Translations under genes and position numbers: made by a program | Part shown: positions 17,439 to 30,351 of the stretch, piece after piece | Numbering within the stretch: the first letter of the stretch is position 1 | Layout: each line of letters opens with the position of its first letter | Notes under the pieces: model-generated | Databases searched by the model: none | The model's input: only the letters and a program-made list of their open reading frames with translations | Told to the model about the DNA's origin: nothing | Origin: Desulforapulum autotrophicum HRM2 | Lineage (GTDB): Bacteria; Desulfobacterota; Desulfobacteria; Desulfobacterales; Desulfobacteraceae | Length of the DNA stretch: 64,000 nucleotides | Reading direction: 5' to 3' | Assembly: GCF_000020365.1 (NCBI RefSeq) | Contig: NC_012108.1 | Span: forward strand, 4,100,001 to 4,164,000

Positions 17439-18887
17439 CTATTTTTTCCAGAATTCCGGCACAAAAAGAACGATCACCGTATAGATCTCAAGCCGACCAA
17501 GCAGCATGCACCATATGAGAATCCACTTGCCGGCAGCAGAGATATGGGCAAAGTTATCCACCGGTCCCACGGTTCCAAACCCGGGACCAATATTGCCGAT
17601 ACAGGCGGCAACGGCCCCGAACGAGGAGACCATGTCCATGCCAAGGGCCGCGAGACAAAGACTGCTGAACACAAAGAGCCCCATGTAAAGGGCCAGGAAC
17701 CCCATGATACTCCTCAGCACAGAATCCGGCACCACGGCAGCATTAAGCTTCACCTGGACAATACTCCGGGGATGAACCAGGACAAAGAGTTCCCTGTAGC
17801 AATACTTGAAGCAGACCATGACCCTGGCACACTTCATACCACCGCCGGTGGAGCCGGCCGAGGCACCAATGAACATGCAGATAAAGATGATGGCCTGGCT
17901 CAACCCCGGCCAGGTTTCATAATCGGCCGTGGCAAACCCGGTTGTGGTGACAATGGAAACCACCTGGAACGAGGCGTATTGAAACGCCTTGCCAAAACTG
18001 TCATACACCGTGCCGTGGATGTTAAAGGCGATCACAAGGGATAGGACCAGGCACAACCCGAGAAAAAAACGGCATTCGGAATCCCGCCAGAAGATAAGGG
18101 TTCTTCCCCTGAGCATCTGGTAGTGCAGGGAAAAGTTGATTCCGGCAATGACCATGAAAACAACCACCACATAGTCCAGATAGGCGCTGTCATAATGGGC
18201 CATGGAGGTGTTTTTTGTCGAGAACCCGCCCGTTGGCATGGTGGTGAGTGTGTGACACAGGGCGTCGTAAAAATCCATACCTCCGGCCAGAAGAAAAATC
18301 ACCTCTGCAACTGAAATAAGGGCATACAGATACCAGAGGATCTTGGCAGAATCACTGAGTCGGGGGGTCAGTTTATCTGGAACGGGGCTTGGCACCTCTG
18401 CCTTGAACAACTGCATCCCGCCCACACCGAGAAAGGGCAGGATGGCAAGGCTCAAAACAATGATCCCCATACCCCCGAGCCACTGGATAAAGCTTCGCCA
18501 GAACAAAAGGCTCCTGGAAAGCCCCTCGATGTTGGTCAGCACGGACGAGCCTGTGGTGGTAAACCCGGATACGGATTCAAAAAAGGCGTCGGTAAAATGG
18601 GGCAGCCCATCGCCCAGATAAAAGGGAAGCGCACCAAAGAGCCCCATGACTGTCCAGCCAAGGGCAACAATGGCTATCCCCTCCCTTGGGCTGATATAGT
18701 CAATGGTTGGCCTTCTTGAGCCAAAATAAAGCAGCAGACCAGCGGCAATGGTGACACCCATGGACTCAATCAGGGCAACAAGGCTGGTATCTGCGTAAAT
18801 GAGACTGCAAACCAGGGTAAAAACCATGGAGAGACCCAGGAAAACCAGCAAAATCCCGATCACATTGGCAATGTAAGGCCAGCGCAT
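17439..18887 (-). CDS. trkH: TrkH-type potassium uptake channel subunit
   Basis: The 482-residue inner-membrane protein is built from four M1-P-M2 repeats. The filter-forming glycines are visible in SGFTTTGSS, TMPTGGFST, VTTTGFATAD and IGNIGPGFG. The GASAGSTGGGMKCARV segment is also typical. It forms the K+ pathway gated by TrkA. It starts one base after trkA ends, so the two form a classic trkA-trkH operon. The length matches the family. Confidence 0.96.
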   Translation of the reverse strand: MRWPYIANVIGILLVFLGLSMVFTLVCSLIYADTSLVALIESMGVTIAAGLLLYFGSRRPTIDYISPREGIAIVALGWTVMGLFGALPFYLGDGLPHFTDAFFESVSGFTTTGSSVLTNIEGLSRSLLFWRSFIQWLGGMGIIVLSLAILPFLGVGGMQLFKAEVPSPVPDKLTPRLSDSAKILWYLYALISVAEVIFLLAGGMDFYDALCHTLTTMPTGGFSTKNTSMAHYDSAYLDYVVVVFMVIAGINFSLHYQMLRGRTLIFWRDSECRFFLGLCLVLSLVIAFNIHGTVYDSFGKAFQYASFQVVSIVTTTGFATADYETWPGLSQAIIFICMFIGASAGSTGGGMKCARVMVCFKYCYRELFVLVHPRSIVQVKLNAAVVPDSVLRSIMGFLALYMGLFVFSSLCLAALGMDMVSSFGAVAACIGNIGPGFGTVGPVDNFAHISAAGKWILIWCMLLGRLEIYTVIVLFVPEFWKK

Positions 18888-20255
18888 TTAAAAGAACTCC
18901 AGCTTGACGGTAAGGAGCTTCTCAAGCTTTTTAACGGCCTGGCGCTGGGCAAAGAGAATGATTCTGTCGTCGGGTGCCACAACACTCTCGCCGGTGGGGA
19001 TGATGATCTCATCATTGCGGATAATGCAGACCAGCAGGGCTCCCTTGGGGAACGAGAGCTTTTTAAGCGGTCGTCTTGTGATATCCGAGGTGGCAAGGGC
19101 AACGGCCTCAATCACCTCAGCATCCTCACCAAGCACGGCAACCGCAGAAAGAATTTTTCCCTTTCTGATCTCCTGAAGAATGGAGCTGATGGCAGAAAGC
19201 CTTGGACTGACCATTTTTTCCAGTCCAATGGCGGACATGAGGGGAAAATAGCTGAACTTGCTCACCTTGGTGATGGTGGCTTTGGCCCCCAGGTTTTTTG
19301 CAAGCAGTGATGTTAAAATATTGGTCTCTTCATCATGGGTGAGGGTCACCACCACATCGGTATCCCCCACATTCTCCTCGAGCAGCAGTTTCTGATCCGA
19401 CCCGTCCCCGTGGAGCACAACGGTTTTGTTCATCTTCTGGGACAGCACATTGCACCGTTCAAGGTTTGATTCGATGATCTTTGTGTGGATGAATTCTCGC
19501 TCAAGGGCCTCGGCAAGGCGCTTGCCAATGCGACCGCCTCCCACGATTATCACCCGTTTCAGGGGCTGGTTCGCATTGGGGTTAAAGAGCTTGACCGTGT
19601 CGGCAAGCCGCTTTTTTTCACTGATAAAATAAACCAGATCCCCGGGTCGAAGTACATTATCGCCCCTGGGTACGATGAGTTCATCGTTCCTGACCACCGC
19701 CGCAATCAGGGGTCTTGCATCCCCAAAAACCATGGGAAAATCCAGGAGTCTAACCCCAGCCATGGGAGAATCTTTTTCAAGGCGTATCCCCACAAAATTG
19801 ACCCGGCCCTCGGCAAATTCACCCACATCAACGGCACCCGGCACCCGCATGAGCCTCTGGATGGTCTTGACCACCTCGATTTCCGGGTTGATCACCGTAT
19901 CAATATGGGGGGCTTCTGTTTTAAACACCTCGTGGAAATCATCAAAACCTGCCCCCCTGATACGGGCAAGTTTCTTGGTGCTCGGGGAAAGAAGGTTGGC
20001 AGACAGACAGGCCACAAGATTTGCCTCATCGCTGTTGGTTACAGCCAGCAGAATCTCGGCATCCCGGATACCGGCATCGGCCAGAACCCTGGGGGAACTG
20101 CCCGAAGCCAGAATCACCTGGACATCCAGATCCTCAGACACCCTTCGAACGGCCTCAGGATCCTTGTCAATGACCACCACATCCTTATCTTCAAAGGCAA
20201 GACGGCTGGCAATGTGATATCCCACCTCCCCTGCCCCAACGATGATAATTTTCAA
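18888..20255 (-). CDS. trkA: TrkA: NAD-binding regulatory subunit of the Trk potassium system
   Basis: The 455-residue cytoplasmic protein is a tandem repeat of RCK_N and RCK_C. Each half begins with a Rossmann motif (GAGEVGYHIA near 7 and GGGRIGKRLA in the middle), and the C-terminal subdomains bear the IVPRGDNVLRPGD and IIPTGESVVAPDD sequences. It binds NAD(H)/ATP and gates TrkH. The stop abuts the trkH start. Its upstream neighbour, motA, ends about 100 bases away and is functionally unrelated. Confidence 0.96.
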   Translation of the reverse strand: MKIIIVGAGEVGYHIASRLAFEDKDVVVIDKDPEAVRRVSEDLDVQVILASGSSPRVLADAGIRDAEILLAVTNSDEANLVACLSANLLSPSTKKLARIRGAGFDDFHEVFKTEAPHIDTVINPEIEVVKTIQRLMRVPGAVDVGEFAEGRVNFVGIRLEKDSPMAGVRLLDFPMVFGDARPLIAAVVRNDELIVPRGDNVLRPGDLVYFISEKKRLADTVKLFNPNANQPLKRVIIVGGGRIGKRLAEALEREFIHTKIIESNLERCNVLSQKMNKTVVLHGDGSDQKLLLEENVGDTDVVVTLTHDEETNILTSLLAKNLGAKATITKVSKFSYFPLMSAIGLEKMVSPRLSAISSILQEIRKGKILSAVAVLGEDAEVIEAVALATSDITRRPLKKLSFPKGALLVCIIRNDEIIIPTGESVVAPDDRIILFAQRQAVKKLEKLLTVKLEFF

Positions 20256-20355
20256 AATCTCACTCCTGTTCTAAAGTCTATGGAATGGGCAAGATTTACA
20301 CTATGGCATCCCGGGTGTCAATCCTTGGGGATTATGAACGATGTATCACGTCACC

Positions 20356-21252
20356 CTATATTTCAAGGACCTCCTCCCGGCTCTCAACCGTTTCATCCCC
20401 GTTGGCTTCATCTTCCTGCCCACGGATTTCAAACCGCTGGCGAATCTTTTCAAGGGAGATAAGTTCTCCTTTTCGGGCAGACGGCGTGAGAAAAGACTTC
20501 AGCTTTCGTTCAAGCATCCGGGGATGGAGATCCCCTGCAATGGCAGCCACACCTTCGGTGATGATCTTCTGGAGCATGAGCTCCTTGGCCGTTCTTTCCC
20601 TGATATTGGCGGCAAAGGGCAGGAAGAAAAAATTGGCAAGGACAATGCCGTAGAGGGTGGAGGTCAGGGCAATAGGAACCGTTGACATGATCATTGCAGA
20701 ATCACCCACACCGGCAATCGTACCAATGAGCCCGACAACGCTTCCCACCAGTCCAAAGGCCGGGGCCACCTCGGCCATGGTCTGGAGCACCCGGCTGGTT
20801 TCTTCCCTTCTGAGCCTGAAAAAAAACATCTCGGCATTCAAGGATTCCCGGATCTGGGCTGGAGAAAACCCGTCCACCATGAACCCGATGGCCTGGCGCA
20901 GAAAAACAATGGTGGTCTCGCCCTCGTCCCGCTGGAGGGACAAAAGCCCCTTGAGTCTTCGCTTGACCGACAGATCCACCAGGATTTCCACAATGTCATC
21001 GGGATTTCTCATCTCCCGGGTGTAGGAAGCCCACAGCACCCGGACAAGAATCACCAGGCGCTCCATCCTGTAACTGATCAGCGTGGCACCAAAGGTCCCC
21101 CCCATAACAATGACAAAACCAGACAGGTTAAGGTAAAGCCCGGTATTGCCGTGGATGGCAAACCCCATCAGAAAAAGTGAAAAGCAGACGATCAACCCCC
21201 AAATATTTTGCTTGCCGTGCTCCAGAAACGAGCGTGCGCTGGAATCATCCAT
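20356..21252 (-). CDS. motA: MotA-type flagellar stator subunit
   Basis: The 298-residue inner-membrane protein has four hydrophobic segments: two near the N-terminus (IWGLIVCFSLFLMGFAI and LSGFVIVMGGTFGATLI) and two at about 155-215 (PAFGLVGSVVGLIGTI and the ALTSTLYGIVLANFFFLPF segment). A large cytoplasmic loop separates the pairs and a highly charged C-terminal tail follows. This is the MotA/PomA arrangement. With MotB it forms the ion-driven stator. It overlaps the motB end by eight bases. Ion type (H+ or Na+) cannot be told safely from sequence alone. Confidence 0.9.
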   Translation of the reverse strand: MDDSSARSFLEHGKQNIWGLIVCFSLFLMGFAIHGNTGLYLNLSGFVIVMGGTFGATLISYRMERLVILVRVLWASYTREMRNPDDIVEILVDLSVKRRLKGLLSLQRDEGETTIVFLRQAIGFMVDGFSPAQIRESLNAEMFFFRLRREETSRVLQTMAEVAPAFGLVGSVVGLIGTIAGVGDSAMIMSTVPIALTSTLYGIVLANFFFLPFAANIRERTAKELMLQKIITEGVAAIAGDLHPRMLERKLKSFLTPSARKGELISLEKIRQRFEIRGQEDEANGDETVESREEVLEI

Positions 21253-22063
21253 TGTTGTCTCCTTCAGAATTAAATTGCGACCCTTCTGAATAGGGTCTTT
21301 CTTTCATTAAAACGATCTCCACCCGCCGGTTAAGGGACCTGTTGTGGGCCGTATTGTTTGGTCGGAGCGGTTGGAGCCAGGCATGGCCGGACACAAAGAA
21401 TCTTTCTTCGGGCAATTGCGCCTCTTTAATCAAAAATCTTGCCACCCGGCAGGCCCTTGCCGTTGAAAGTTCCCAGTTTGTCGGGTATTGCTCAGAATGG
21501 TTGGGCATGTCGTCGGTGTGGCCGATCACATTGACAACAAACGAATTCTCCTGGAGAATCCTGCCGATCTGTCGGAGCCGCCACTGGGCCTGGGGCTTTA
21601 AGTCGGCCTTGCCCAGATCAAAAAACAGATCCCCTGCAAGGGAAATCCTGACAGCCCGGTCCGCCACCAACTCTACACTTGCGCTGTCATCCACAAACTC
21701 ATCCAGGACCGCCTGCCGTGTCTGGGTAAAGACATCAGACGGGCTGGCATTCAGACTGTTTTCAACGATCTTTCCGCTACCTGAATCAGACACTAAATTA
21801 GTACCAGGTCCCGGGCCGAACTCAAGCTCCCTGCTGCCAGCCTGGTAAACATACATCACCACAAACAGTATAAACATGGTCATCATCAGATCCGACCAGG
21901 AAACCGACCACCCCCCCCGCCGGGGGGTCTCAAAGGAAAAAAGGAGATTTTCTGAAAAAGGATCGAATCCCTGGCCAGACACCCCTTCTCTCCCCCCCCC
22001 ATTTAAAGGGGTATTATTCAAATTGTTTTTGCTCCCACTATTACCATTGGATTCCTTGTCCAT
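21245..22063 (-). CDS. motB: MotB-type stator subunit with OmpA-like peptidoglycan-binding domain
   Basis: The 272-residue protein has a cytoplasmic N-terminus, one membrane segment (VSWSDLMMTMFILFVVMYVY), which includes the conserved Asp of the plug/channel region, and a periplasmic OmpA/MotB domain at about 140-255. That domain carries VNVIGHTDDMPNH and NWELSTARAC. It anchors the stator to the cell wall. I chose the ATG at 22063 (MDKESNGN), which has GGAG seven bases upstream, rather than the longer reading from 22087. The long N-terminal Asn/Gly-rich extension (about 50 residues before the membrane segment) is larger than in typical MotB. Confidence 0.92.
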   Translation of the reverse strand: MDKESNGNSGSKNNLNNTPLNGGGREGVSGQGFDPFSENLLFSFETPRRGGWSVSWSDLMMTMFILFVVMYVYQAGSRELEFGPGPGTNLVSDSGSGKIVENSLNASPSDVFTQTRQAVLDEFVDDSASVELVADRAVRISLAGDLFFDLGKADLKPQAQWRLRQIGRILQENSFVVNVIGHTDDMPNHSEQYPTNWELSTARACRVARFLIKEAQLPEERFFVSGHAWLQPLRPNNTAHNRSLNRRVEIVLMKERPYSEGSQFNSEGDNNG

Positions 22064-22117
22064 AGACCTACTCCAAAATGATTGCAATTACTTACACTGC
22101 CAAAACAAGTTATCTTT

Positions 22118-22145
22118 TCATCGACACCATGGAACAGGTTCTTTA
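22118..22145 (-). promoter_or_regulatory. Sigma-28 (FliA)-like promoter upstream of motB-motA
   Basis: On the minus strand TAAA (22142-22145) is followed after 16 bases by GTCGATGA (22118-22125), six of eight matches to GCCGATAA. The usual spacer is 15. It lies about 55 bases before the motB start, which fits late-class stator expression. Confidence 0.45.
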
Positions 22146-24986
<2,841 letters not shown>

Positions 24987-24990
<4 letters not shown>

Positions 24991-26516
24991 CAAGTAGCTC
25001 ACAAAACGAATGGCTAATAATTCGAGCGGATGCAGACGCCCATATGGGAACAGGCCATATCATGCGTTGCATTGCTCTTGCACAGGCATGGCAGGACAGG
25101 GGTGGAAAAGTTGTTTTTTTAAGCCATGTAGAAGGGAAAAGTCTGCAAGAAAGAATATTAAGCCAAGGTTTTGAATTATTTTCCATCAACGCCCCCTGGC
25201 CAAACCCAAAAGATCTTGAAAACGTTGGAGCTTTCTTCAAAGCGCATAACATCAACAATAAAAGCTGGATAATCCTTGACGGTTATCATTTTACCCCTGA
25301 ATACCAGCTGGCAATAAAAAACACAGGATGCAGAATTCTGATCATCGATGACATGGCGCATCATCTCTCATATCATTGTAAAATAATACTCAACCCCAAT
25401 TTCCATACAAAAATTAGAAATTACAACTATGACCCTCTCACCATTATCCTCCTGGGTCCACAATATGCCTTGCTTAGAAAAGAATTCTTAAGCAAGAAAA
25501 CAGCTAAAACAACAAAAGAAATAAAAGAAAAGGCCAGACATATTCTGGTTACGATGGGTGGTGCAGACCCTCAGAATGTAACCTTGACCATAATAAATGC
25601 CCTGAAAAAGATTAATCGAAAGAATCTGAAAGTTCGGGTTATTATCGGCCAGATTAATAGAAACCGAAAACTATTCGAAAAAGATACCTTAGAGCTACCA
25701 GACACGATTAAGCTGATAAGCGATGTAATAAATATGCCAGATCTCATGGAATGGGCGGATATCGTAATAACCGCCGGTGGCAGCACCTGCTGGGAGCTTG
25801 CATTTATGGGAACCCCCTTTGCTGCAGTCTGCATAGCGGAAAATCAAAAAAAAAATCTCAATTATTTTTCAAAAATCTTATCTATCATAAACCTTGGAGA
25901 CGCCACTCAATTAACGGACATAACTGCTTTTAAAGGAATCCTTAAATTAATTGACAACAAAAAAACAAGAGAGGAAATTTCCCTAAAAGCCACAAACTTG
26001 ATTGACGGGAAAGGAGCAACTCGTGTAGTGAACAAAATGCTGTTTTTAGGCTTAAAATTAAGATCCGTAACTCTGGATGATTGTCACCAAGTTTTTCTTT
26101 GGTCAAATGACCCTGTAGTACGCAACGCTTCGTTTAGCTCATCCTTGATTTCTTGGGAAGAGCACAAGGCATGGTTTGACAGAAAGCTCAAAAGCACTGA
26201 TACAATTCACTTTATTGCAAATCACAGCAACGGAGAATCAGCCGGACAGGTACGTTTTGAGATAAAAAAAGATTCAGCCATTATTTCCATTTGTATTGAT
26301 GCAAAATTGAGGGGACAAGGTCTGGGCACATATTTGATTGAACAATCATGCAAAAGACTATTTTTTCTGAGGCCTGTAAATTCAATTATTGCCCAGATAA
26401 AGATAGATAACCTGAGTTCCATAACATCTTTCAAAAATGCCGGTTTCAAAGAACAAAAACAGATTAAAATCAATAAAATTCCAGCCATTACTATGACATT
26501 TAAAGGGATAGAATAA
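24987..26516 (+). CDS. Bifunctional PseG-PseH: UDP-sugar hydrolase fused to GNAT N-acetyltransferase
   Basis: The 509-residue protein has two enzymes in one chain. Residues about 1-350 match PseG, which releases UDP from the diacetamido sugar: RADADAHMGTGHIMRC near the start, then ILVTMGGADP and ITAGGSTCWEL. Residues about 352-509 match PseH, a GNAT acetyltransferase, with LRSVTLDDC, SNDPVVR and the acetyl-CoA loop LRGQGLGTYLIE. The start at 24987 overlaps the pseC stop as ATGA. Separate pseG and pseH genes are the rule in Campylobacter and Helicobacter. The order of function is inverted in the chain, since PseH acts before PseG. Confidence 0.93.
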
Positions 26517-26520
26517 AAGC

Positions 26521-27570
26521 ATGAAGCCTTTAATCAAAATCAAGGACAAATACATCGGCACCCAAAAACCTGTTTATATTATAGCGGAAATGTCGGCAAA
26601 CCATAACCAGAATTTTGATAAGGCAGTCAATATAATAAAAGCTGCAGAAAGAACCGGTGCCGATGCCATAAAGTTACAGACCTATACTCCAGATACCCTA
26701 ACCATAGATTGCGACAGGGATGAATTTAAAATAAAGGGTTCTCTCTGGAAAGGAAAGAACCTTTATAACCTCTATAAAGAAGCATATACACCATGGGAGT
26801 GGCACCCCAGGCTTAAAGCAATAGCAGAGGATATGGGGCTCGATTTTTTTTCCACCCCTTTTGATGAAACTGCGGTTGATTTCCTTTCCAATATGGATAT
26901 TCCGGCCTTTAAAGTTGCATCCTTTGAAATTGTTGACCTGCCGCTATTGAGAAAAATAGCACAAACAGGAAAACCAATCATCATGTCGACAGGCATGGCC
27001 ACACTGGCGGAGATAGACGAGGCAGTATACACCATTCGTGAAGCTGGAAACGACAATATTGCCCTTCTAAAATGCACAAGCGCCTACCCTGCCCTTCCAG
27101 AGGAAATGGATCTAAAGACAATCCCCCATCTGGGCCGAGCCTTTGGTGTTCCGTGCGGAGTTTCAGATCATACCATGGGAATTGCAGTTCCTGTGGCAGC
27201 AGTAGCCTTGGGAGCCTGTATTGTTGAAAAACACCTTACCCTGAGCCGCTCTGAACAAGGCCCGGACAGTGCTTTTTCACTTGAACCCGATGAATTCAAA
27301 ACCATGGTTGACGCCATAAGAACAACAGAGAAAGCCATCGGACATGTCCGGTATGGAAGAACCGAAAAAGAGAAAAAGAGCCGAAGCTTTAGGAGATCAC
27401 TCTTTGTTGTTCAGGATATGAAGACTGGTGACAAATTCACTCCCGAAAATGTACGCTCAATTCGTCCTGGATTTGGCCTTCATACACGTTATATCGAAAA
27501 AATACTCGGCCGAACAGCATCATCAGAAATTTCAAAAGGAACACCTCTTTCCTGGAAGATTGTCAGATAA
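26521..27570 (+). CDS. pseI: PseI: pseudaminic acid synthase
   Basis: The 349-residue NeuB-family enzyme has a TIM-barrel domain with IIAEMSANHNQNFDKA near residue 20, DFFSTPFDETAVDFL, KVASFEIVDLPLL and MSTGMATLAEI. A C-terminal SAF (antifreeze-like) domain at about 285-349 contains RSLFVVQDMKTGD and SIRPGFGLHTRY. It condenses the PseG product with phosphoenolpyruvate. The EMSANHNQ sequence distinguishes PseI from NeuB and LegI types. It starts four bases after the fusion gene. It is complete and has no frame problems. Confidence 0.95.
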   Translation: MKPLIKIKDKYIGTQKPVYIIAEMSANHNQNFDKAVNIIKAAERTGADAIKLQTYTPDTLTIDCDRDEFKIKGSLWKGKNLYNLYKEAYTPWEWHPRLKAIAEDMGLDFFSTPFDETAVDFLSNMDIPAFKVASFEIVDLPLLRKIAQTGKPIIMSTGMATLAEIDEAVYTIREAGNDNIALLKCTSAYPALPEEMDLKTIPHLGRAFGVPCGVSDHTMGIAVPVAAVALGACIVEKHLTLSRSEQGPDSAFSLEPDEFKTMVDAIRTTEKAIGHVRYGRTEKEKKSRSFRRSLFVVQDMKTGDKFTPENVRSIRPGFGLHTRYIEKILGRTASSEISKGTPLSWKIVR

Positions 27571-28111
27571 ATGAAGCAAATATTTCGCGCAGCCATTTCA
27601 GGCCTTGGGAGTATTGCTTGGCGGTTCGACTACCAATCAGGCAGAAACAAATAGTGCCTTCCCCATGGTTATTCATATACAACAACGACAAAACTCTCCT
27701 TACCGGCGGATACTCTCCGGATAAATTGCAACGGAACCTGTTTTCAACCAGCCTGGATCTGCCCGCATATGACACCTTCGAGGAGAGGATAGGCAAAATC
27801 ATTGTGAGAACCATTGAGCAAACAAGGCCAAAGCGGAGATATCCGAAAGATTTTAACAACCGGAGCGGGTGATTCCACTGGGTACCAACCGATCATAGAA
27901 AGCTTGGAAAGTTTGAAGCCGCCGAAAAAGCGCCTAAACAGTTAAAAGATATGGATTTTAAAAAATGAAGCGCTAATGAAACTAACAATAGGTGATCAAT
28001 TTAATAATTTTAATTTAGCTGTCGACAATAATTAAGATATAGTCATAAGTATTAATATAAAAAAATGAATTTAACGAAATTTTATAGAAGTATGGATGCA
28101 AGGAGGAGAGA
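27571..28111. other. Gap after pseI with a possible transposase remnant
   Basis: About 540 bp without a confident gene. The part to about 27960 is GC-richer than the AT-rich sequence that follows. A frame at 27618-27872 ends with RPKRRYPKDFNNRSG, which resembles the basic C-terminus of IS4-like transposases, but the match is weak and no other part of such a gene is visible. From about 27980 the sequence becomes very AT-rich and leads into the next gene, so a junction of horizontally acquired DNA probably lies here. Confidence 0.35.
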
Positions 28112-29344
28112 ATGGATATCAACATTAGTGAAAAGGCCTGGACAACATGGCAGGGTTTAAATAAAGCCATCCAAGGTAAAGAAGTGGTCTTTTTCGGAGT
28201 ATCAGATGATTGGACAGGTAAGACACTACGCAACACCCTTATCAAAGAATTTTCTTTTGTTGATAATAGTAAAACATGGCAGGGAGCAGAGTATATAGGT
28301 GCGAAAATAAAATCTCCGAAAATTTTAAAAGAAAACGTTAAAAGCCGTTATGTGATTATATCCAGCAGTGCTTATGAGTCCATATATCCTCAACTTATTG
28401 AATATGGCTTAACTCCTGGGGATAATTTTTGTATTACTCCTGCATTAAACAATTTAAAGGTTATCACGGATATCAATACACATAAAGCAAGAATACTTTT
28501 AAGTTCACCGGACCATAAAATATATTCCCAGTTAGATAATTCTAATGATGTGGGCGGCGGGTTATTTACCTATGATATACAATCGCATGAGTGCAAGAAA
28601 GTTTTGGATGGAACCTTCCATCAAATCGTAGATACCGGAAAGAGCTATTATATAGTGGATGAAATAAGAGGAATATGTGAAGTTTCAAAAGACTTTGAAT
28701 TAAAGGATTCTTTTGGCGTCGAAAAGGGTGACAAACCCCATGGAGTAGCTTTTTGCCCTAAACGAGACCTTGTGTTTCTGGCACGAACCGGAAGAGATTT
28801 TATTTCCGTTTTTAATGCAAAAACCAAAAAGATAGAATTTGATATTTTGTTTTCCGGAAAAATGACTGCTGCAAAAAAACCCGGACACTGGATAAATGAT
28901 ATTTTTGTAAATGGTGACTATTTGTATGTGTCTTTGTTTTCTCAAACAGGTTCATCCCGGGAAGGTGTTTTTGATGGGGGTGTGTTACAGATTTCCATTG
29001 ATAATCCTAAGGAAAGGCATGTGTTGATGAATGACCTCTGGCTCCCCCATTCAGTCTGTTTTTTTGATGCTGATATTTGCGTTCTTGACAGTATGAGAGG
29101 TCATTTTTACAAGACCGATAAGAATATTGTTGGAGAATTTTTTGGTTTCATCAGGGGGCTTGCTTTTGATGGTGCGTATTATTATATCGGTCAAAGTGAA
29201 ACACGTTATTTCGATAGGCTGAAAGGTATTCGAAAAAATATTGGTATGTCTGCTGGTTTTTATCTGTTTGATGAAGACACAAAAGCTGCAAAATTCTTTT
29301 CAATTCCTAAATTAAGACAAGTGAGATCTTTATGTGTCATTTAG
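28112..29344 (+). CDS. Two-domain protein: Rossmann-like N-terminus and beta-propeller-like C-terminus
   Basis: The 410-residue protein has a very strong ribosome site (AAGGAGGAGAG). Residues about 20-120 read like a nucleotide-binding or sugar-modifying Rossmann fold (VVFFGVSDDWTGKTL, RYVIISSSAYESIYPQL). Residues about 130-410 form repeated beta-rich blades (HGVAFCPKRDLVFLART, WINDIFVNGDYLYVSLFS, PHSVCFFDADICVLDS, RGLAFDGAYYYIGQSE), like DUF4915-type propellers of glycan loci. No signal peptide is present. Codon use is AT-rich, like the next genes. It opens the AT-rich island and probably modifies or senses a surface-glycan precursor, which is inference only. Confidence 0.6.
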   Translation: MDINISEKAWTTWQGLNKAIQGKEVVFFGVSDDWTGKTLRNTLIKEFSFVDNSKTWQGAEYIGAKIKSPKILKENVKSRYVIISSSAYESIYPQLIEYGLTPGDNFCITPALNNLKVITDINTHKARILLSSPDHKIYSQLDNSNDVGGGLFTYDIQSHECKKVLDGTFHQIVDTGKSYYIVDEIRGICEVSKDFELKDSFGVEKGDKPHGVAFCPKRDLVFLARTGRDFISVFNAKTKKIEFDILFSGKMTAAKKPGHWINDIFVNGDYLYVSLFSQTGSSREGVFDGGVLQISIDNPKERHVLMNDLWLPHSVCFFDADICVLDSMRGHFYKTDKNIVGEFFGFIRGLAFDGAYYYIGQSETRYFDRLKGIRKNIGMSAGFYLFDEDTKAAKFFSIPKLRQVRSLCVI

Positions 29345-29394
29345 AATCATAACTTATATATGAATGGTAAGCATACTATGTTTTAGGAAAAAAT

Positions 29395-30351
29395 ATGAAT
29401 CAAACAGTGAAAGAACTGCATAAAAAAAGAATGAAGTTGTGGGACGCAAGCATCTCTAATCATAAAAAATATATTGATAATCAAAATGGATTATTCAGGG
29501 ATGAATTTGTTGAATATAGGAAATGCCCGGTATGCAGTCAAGATAATTACTTAAATATTTTTTTTAAAGAAGGCGGATCTTATGTCAAATGTTTGAATTG
29601 TTCCATGGTGTATCTTAATCCTGTTTTCACAGATGATGCATTAAATGATTATTATGAAAAGAATCATTCGGTTCAAGCCCAGATAGTTGAAAGCGGTGAC
29701 TCTTTTTATGAGAAGATATATAATCATGGATTGAATAGTATAGAGAAAATATGTCCGCCAGGAAATATTCTTGATATTGGTTGTTCATCAGGTGTGTTTT
29801 TGGATTTATCAAAAAATAGAGGTTGGAAAACCAATGGTATTGAGTTAAATGTCCGGGAATTCAAAATGGCTCAGATGAAAGGACATTCTGTGTATAATAG
29901 TCTTATAGAGAATACAAAATTTGATAAAAAATTTAATGCAATAACTTTATGGGATGTATTCGAGCATATAAAAAATGGAAAATTTTATCTAAATATGATG
30001 AAAAAACTGCTTATGAAAAATGGAGTGATATTTTTACAAATTCCAAACTCTGATTCATTAGCTGCCAAGATATTACAAAAAAAGTGCAATATGTTTGATG
30101 GTTTGGAACACGTTAATTTATATGGTGTTAATACGATAAAATTGCTTGCAAAGAGATGTGGTTTGCGTGTGCTGGATATACAAACAGTTATACCGGAAAT
30201 TGGAGTGATCAACAATTATCTCAACTACGAAGATCCTTACCTGGGAAATACAGAGAATAAGACTAACATCCCTAATTTAATAGATGAGAATGAATTAAAT
30301 ATAAAGTTGTTGGGATATAAATTGCAAGTAGTTTTAGGAGAGTTAAAATGA
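29395..30351 (+). CDS. Class I SAM-dependent methyltransferase with N-terminal zinc ribbon
   Basis: The 318-residue protein has CPVC and CLNC pairs at about 43-66, a four-Cys zinc ribbon, followed by a type-12 methyltransferase domain. ILDIGCSSGVFLDLSKNRGW (about 123-142) is the SAM loop and WDVFEHI is motif post-II. Such ribbon-methyltransferases occur in polysaccharide and sugar-acid clusters. It overlaps the amidotransferase start by four bases, so the product probably acts on the same sugar. The gene has low GC and is likely transferred with its neighbours. Confidence 0.85.
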   Translation: MNQTVKELHKKRMKLWDASISNHKKYIDNQNGLFRDEFVEYRKCPVCSQDNYLNIFFKEGGSYVKCLNCSMVYLNPVFTDDALNDYYEKNHSVQAQIVESGDSFYEKIYNHGLNSIEKICPPGNILDIGCSSGVFLDLSKNRGWKTNGIELNVREFKMAQMKGHSVYNSLIENTKFDKKFNAITLWDVFEHIKNGKFYLNMMKKLLMKNGVIFLQIPNSDSLAAKILQKKCNMFDGLEHVNLYGVNTIKLLAKRCGLRVLDIQTVIPEIGVINNYLNYEDPYLGNTENKTNIPNLIDENELNIKLLGYKLQVVLGELK